DNA of 32,847 nt, taken from Desulfobacterales bacterium. Its GTDB lineage: Bacteria > Desulfobacterota > Desulfobacteria > Desulfobacterales > SURF-7. This document shows positions 30,527 to 32,847 of the stretch, one piece after another (positions within the stretch are counted from its first letter, which is position 1; every line of letters starts with the position of its first letter). Location of the stretch: the NCBI GenBank assembly GCA_030145525.1, contig JAQYVL010000047.1, positions 1-32,847 of the forward strand. The letters are read 5' to 3'. The notes under the pieces were generated by a model, which made no database searches, was not told the origin of the DNA, and was given only the letters and a program-made list of their open reading frames with translations. Position numbers and translations under genes: made by a program.

Positions 30527-32847
30527 CTATGATTTTTTTATGATGCGAAAACCAAGATTGTAATTTCTGCTGTTTTCAAAATAATAGCTGCGATTTGAAG
30601 ATCGACACTCTTTCTCCGAAAGAAGCCAGCTCCCCCCCCTGCAAACTCTATAATTACCCTCTCCTTTATATAACGGATTAAAACGTTTATGCCGAATATA
30701 TGCATCAGTCATATACACATCCTCTACCCATTCAAAAACATTTCCGCTCATGTCAAACAGGCCTATGCCGTTGGGCCTTCTGCGGCCAACAGGATGAGTG
30801 ACCTCCTTACTGTTTCCCTTATACCATGCCACGGCATCGACATCTTCACCACCGGAATACTCTTCCGTCTTTCCGCCGCTCCTGCAGGCATACTCCCACT
30901 CCGCTTCCGTGGGAAGGCGGTAAATCGCTTTACCCTTATTGATCATATTTAACTTTCGAATAAATCCCTGTGAATCTTCCCAGGATACATTTTCTAAAGG
31001 ATAATCATCCCCCTTTTGAAAAAAGGATAAATTCTCTCCCATTACCTTCTTCCACTGCCCCTGGGTTACTTCATATTTTCCAATCCACATTCCATCAACG
31101 CATACTTCATGAACAGGGCTCTCATCAGATCCTATTCCGCTCTTTTCTAAAGGGCTCCCCATGTTAAAGCATCCTTTTTCAACCCAGACAAATTCCATTC
31201 CGGTAACAGTGTCACGATATAAATTTTCGGCAACGCTCACGATCTCTTCAAGAGAGACAATCACCGATTCTTTTTTACCGGAATGAATATCGATTGCCAC
31301 TTCCCAGTCTAAATAGTTATCCTTTTTTACTTTGATTTTATATACACCTTTTTTCAATATACCGGAGTCTCCGGGCGTCTTCCCCATCAATCGGCCATCT
31401 AAATACCAGTCAGCACCTTTCGGAACACTATTGATCGAAAAACTTCCACAAACGGATTTCAAAAAAAATTTGGTTTTTTTTACTCTCAAGGCTGAAGCCA
31501 TAATTGTTTTTTCGGAAGGCTCGTAACACTCCTTCCTGACTTCGACCAATATTTTTCCTTTTTGAATTCCTTCTATTCTCGTGGGAGTCCGGCCGCGCTT
31601 TTTGCCGGAGATATACACAACTGCATCACTGGGATCACTTGTAATATATAATTTTCCGAGAAGAGGCGTCAGCGCTGCTGTAACTTCAGCTACTTTATCT
31701 GCCGTAATATCAACTTCCTTTTTCCAGGAACTAAATCCGTCTTTTTTAATCTCAACCTGCTGCAGCCTTTTTTCCACCATATCTATCGTCAGCGGTGTAC
31801 TCCCAAACTTTTTTCCGCCTATGTAAACATCGGCATCCTCCGGCACACTCTTTATTTCAAGTTTTCCGTACAGAGGCACCAGATCAACTCCTACTTCTGA
31901 AATTTCTAAAGGAACAATTGCGATCTCATCCTGCCATGTCTCAAATCCTTCCTTCTTCAGCTTCAGTATATAACTGCCTCCCGCTAAATCTTTTAATATC
32001 GCAGGCGTAATTCCTTTCCCGATATCATTGATATATATTTCAGCCTGTGAAGGTGAGCTGATCACTGCAAGCTCTCCGGTGGGCGGCGGCTCCGGTTTGC
32101 TTGGCGGAACCATTTTCGCTTCTTCAATGGGCTTCCCTTTATCAATCTCCGAAACTTCTTTCCCCCCGAAAAAATCAGGTATTTTGAACATCCCGTTGTC
32201 TGGAGCCAGTCCATCTCTGCCATCGTATTTAAATACATTCGCTATATATTCTGTTATTTTACTGCCCAACAGATCCTGACTGTATATTATCCATCCAAGC
32301 TCCCCCAAGACAATCAGACATAAAAAAGCAATAATCGCATATATGGATACCGGTCTCTTTTGAGATTTTCCGTCTCTTTCTTTATGCTTTTTTATTTTTT
32401 TCTTTGCAGAATCCGCTGTCGTTTTTTCAAATTCCTGAACTTCCGCTTCGGCATTGATTTCAGGAGCAGACTTTTCACCTGCGAGCATCTCAACAAGTTC
32501 TCCGGCGCTTCCAGGGCGCAGGGTTTTATCCTTTGCCAAACCGGACAACAGCGCTTTATTGACGTGCTCCGATACGCCCTCGATCATATCTACTTTTTCG
32601 TGCATAATCTGCCAGCGCAAATCTCCGGTGTAAAAAGGCGGATGTCCGGAAATCACTTCATAGGCAACCGCTGCGAGTGCATAAATATCTGTCCATTTTC
32701 CTATTCCTTTACCCCTTATCTGTTCCGGCGCCATATATGCCAGTGAACCGGCTGCCTCCCAAGCGGAGACACGTGTTGCAAGATCCCGCAAAACGCGGGC
32801 AAGACCGAAATCTGCAATTTTAGGGACCGCACCATCCATGAAAATAT
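30527..32847 (-). CDS. Ser/Thr kinase - PEGA - FGE-domain fusion protein (partial, N-terminus off window)
   Basis: Frame open to the right edge; 773 residues visible. It begins in the kinase C-lobe: KIADFGLA with the DFG triad, then GSLAYMAPEQ and DIYALAAVAYEVISGHPPF. One membrane helix follows (AIIAFLCLIVLGELGWII, about 35 residues after the kinase). The extracytoplasmic part has four PEGA-type repeats of about 70 residues, each with a GxTP or GKTP turn. It ends in a formylglycine-generating/sulfatase-modifying-like domain: FNMGSPLEKS, GKYEVTQGQW, RLPTEAEWEYACR and CRGGSW. It is a transmembrane receptor-like kinase. The FGE domain may sense or modify a ligand; catalysis is not shown. Confidence 0.87.
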   Translation of the reverse strand, partial: IFMDGAVPKIADFGLARVLRDLATRVSAWEAAGSLAYMAPEQIRGKGIGKWTDIYALAAVAYEVISGHPPFYTGDLRWQIMHEKVDMIEGVSEHVNKALLSGLAKDKTLRPGSAGELVEMLAGEKSAPEINAEAEVQEFEKTTADSAKKKIKKHKERDGKSQKRPVSIYAIIAFLCLIVLGELGWIIYSQDLLGSKITEYIANVFKYDGRDGLAPDNGMFKIPDFFGGKEVSEIDKGKPIEEAKMVPPSKPEPPPTGELAVISSPSQAEIYINDIGKGITPAILKDLAGGSYILKLKKEGFETWQDEIAIVPLEISEVGVDLVPLYGKLEIKSVPEDADVYIGGKKFGSTPLTIDMVEKRLQQVEIKKDGFSSWKKEVDITADKVAEVTAALTPLLGKLYITSDPSDAVVYISGKKRGRTPTRIEGIQKGKILVEVRKECYEPSEKTIMASALRVKKTKFFLKSVCGSFSINSVPKGADWYLDGRLMGKTPGDSGILKKGVYKIKVKKDNYLDWEVAIDIHSGKKESVIVSLEEIVSVAENLYRDTVTGMEFVWVEKGCFNMGSPLEKSGIGSDESPVHEVCVDGMWIGKYEVTQGQWKKVMGENLSFFQKGDDYPLENVSWEDSQGFIRKLNMINKGKAIYRLPTEAEWEYACRSGGKTEEYSGGEDVDAVAWYKGNSKEVTHPVGRRRPNGIGLFDMSGNVFEWVEDVYMTDAYIRHKRFNPLYKGEGNYRVCRGGSWLLSEKECRSSNRSYYFENSRNYNLGFRIIKKS

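Overview
The window looks like a chromosomal segment of an anaerobic Desulfobacterota-type bacterium (Desulfobacterales-like). This is inferred from gene content, not from a search: a class I hybrid-cluster protein, several 4Fe-4S proteins, an OsmC-family gene with an in-frame UGA that fits selenocysteine, a GldA/F/G-like ABC operon joined to SbcCD, and dispersed palindromic repeats. No tRNA or rRNA gene, CRISPR array, prophage or intact insertion sequence was found.

Layout. 1-1518 (minus): two tandem cytidylate-kinase-like paralogues, one cut by the window edge and the other carrying a C-terminal BON domain. 1843-4749 (plus): a selenocysteine-type OsmC protein whose UGA would stop ordinary ORF callers, a CDF metal exporter with Mn-type site residues, and a tRNA nucleotidyltransferase/poly(A) polymerase. 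5018-14787 (plus): a tight six-gene operon of ABC ATPase, permease, GldG-like auxiliary protein, DUF4340 protein, SbcD and SbcC, ending at a bidirectional terminator. 14893-18399: a divergent aspartate-aminotransferase-like gene, an HU/IHF gene, a small Cys protein, a YqeY protein and a YceK-like lipoprotein, with two copies of a palindromic repeat family nearby. 18771-20751 (minus): a small Cys-rich protein, a MinD/ParA-type ATPase and an overlapping degenerate J-domain plus RodZ-like HTH protein.

21068-23506: a winged-helix plus 4Fe-4S protein with an operator-like palindrome over its promoter, then an NCS2 purine permease on the opposite strand. 23962-24471 (minus): a decayed higBA toxin-antitoxin module, with a 5'-truncated toxin and a frameshifted antitoxin. 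24745-28697 (minus): hcp, a PaaI-like thioesterase, a MaoC-like hydratase, a nitroreductase and a two-cluster ferredoxin, a redox and possibly nitrosative-stress cluster. 28932-32847 (minus): a SET-domain protein, a PP2C phosphatase and the C-terminal part of a Ser/Thr kinase-PEGA-FGE fusion that runs off the right edge.

The strongest unusual signals are the Sec-OsmC gene, the MinD/J-HTH pair, the Gld-SbcCD operon, the kinase/phosphatase pair, the covarying palindromic repeats and the decayed higBA locus.
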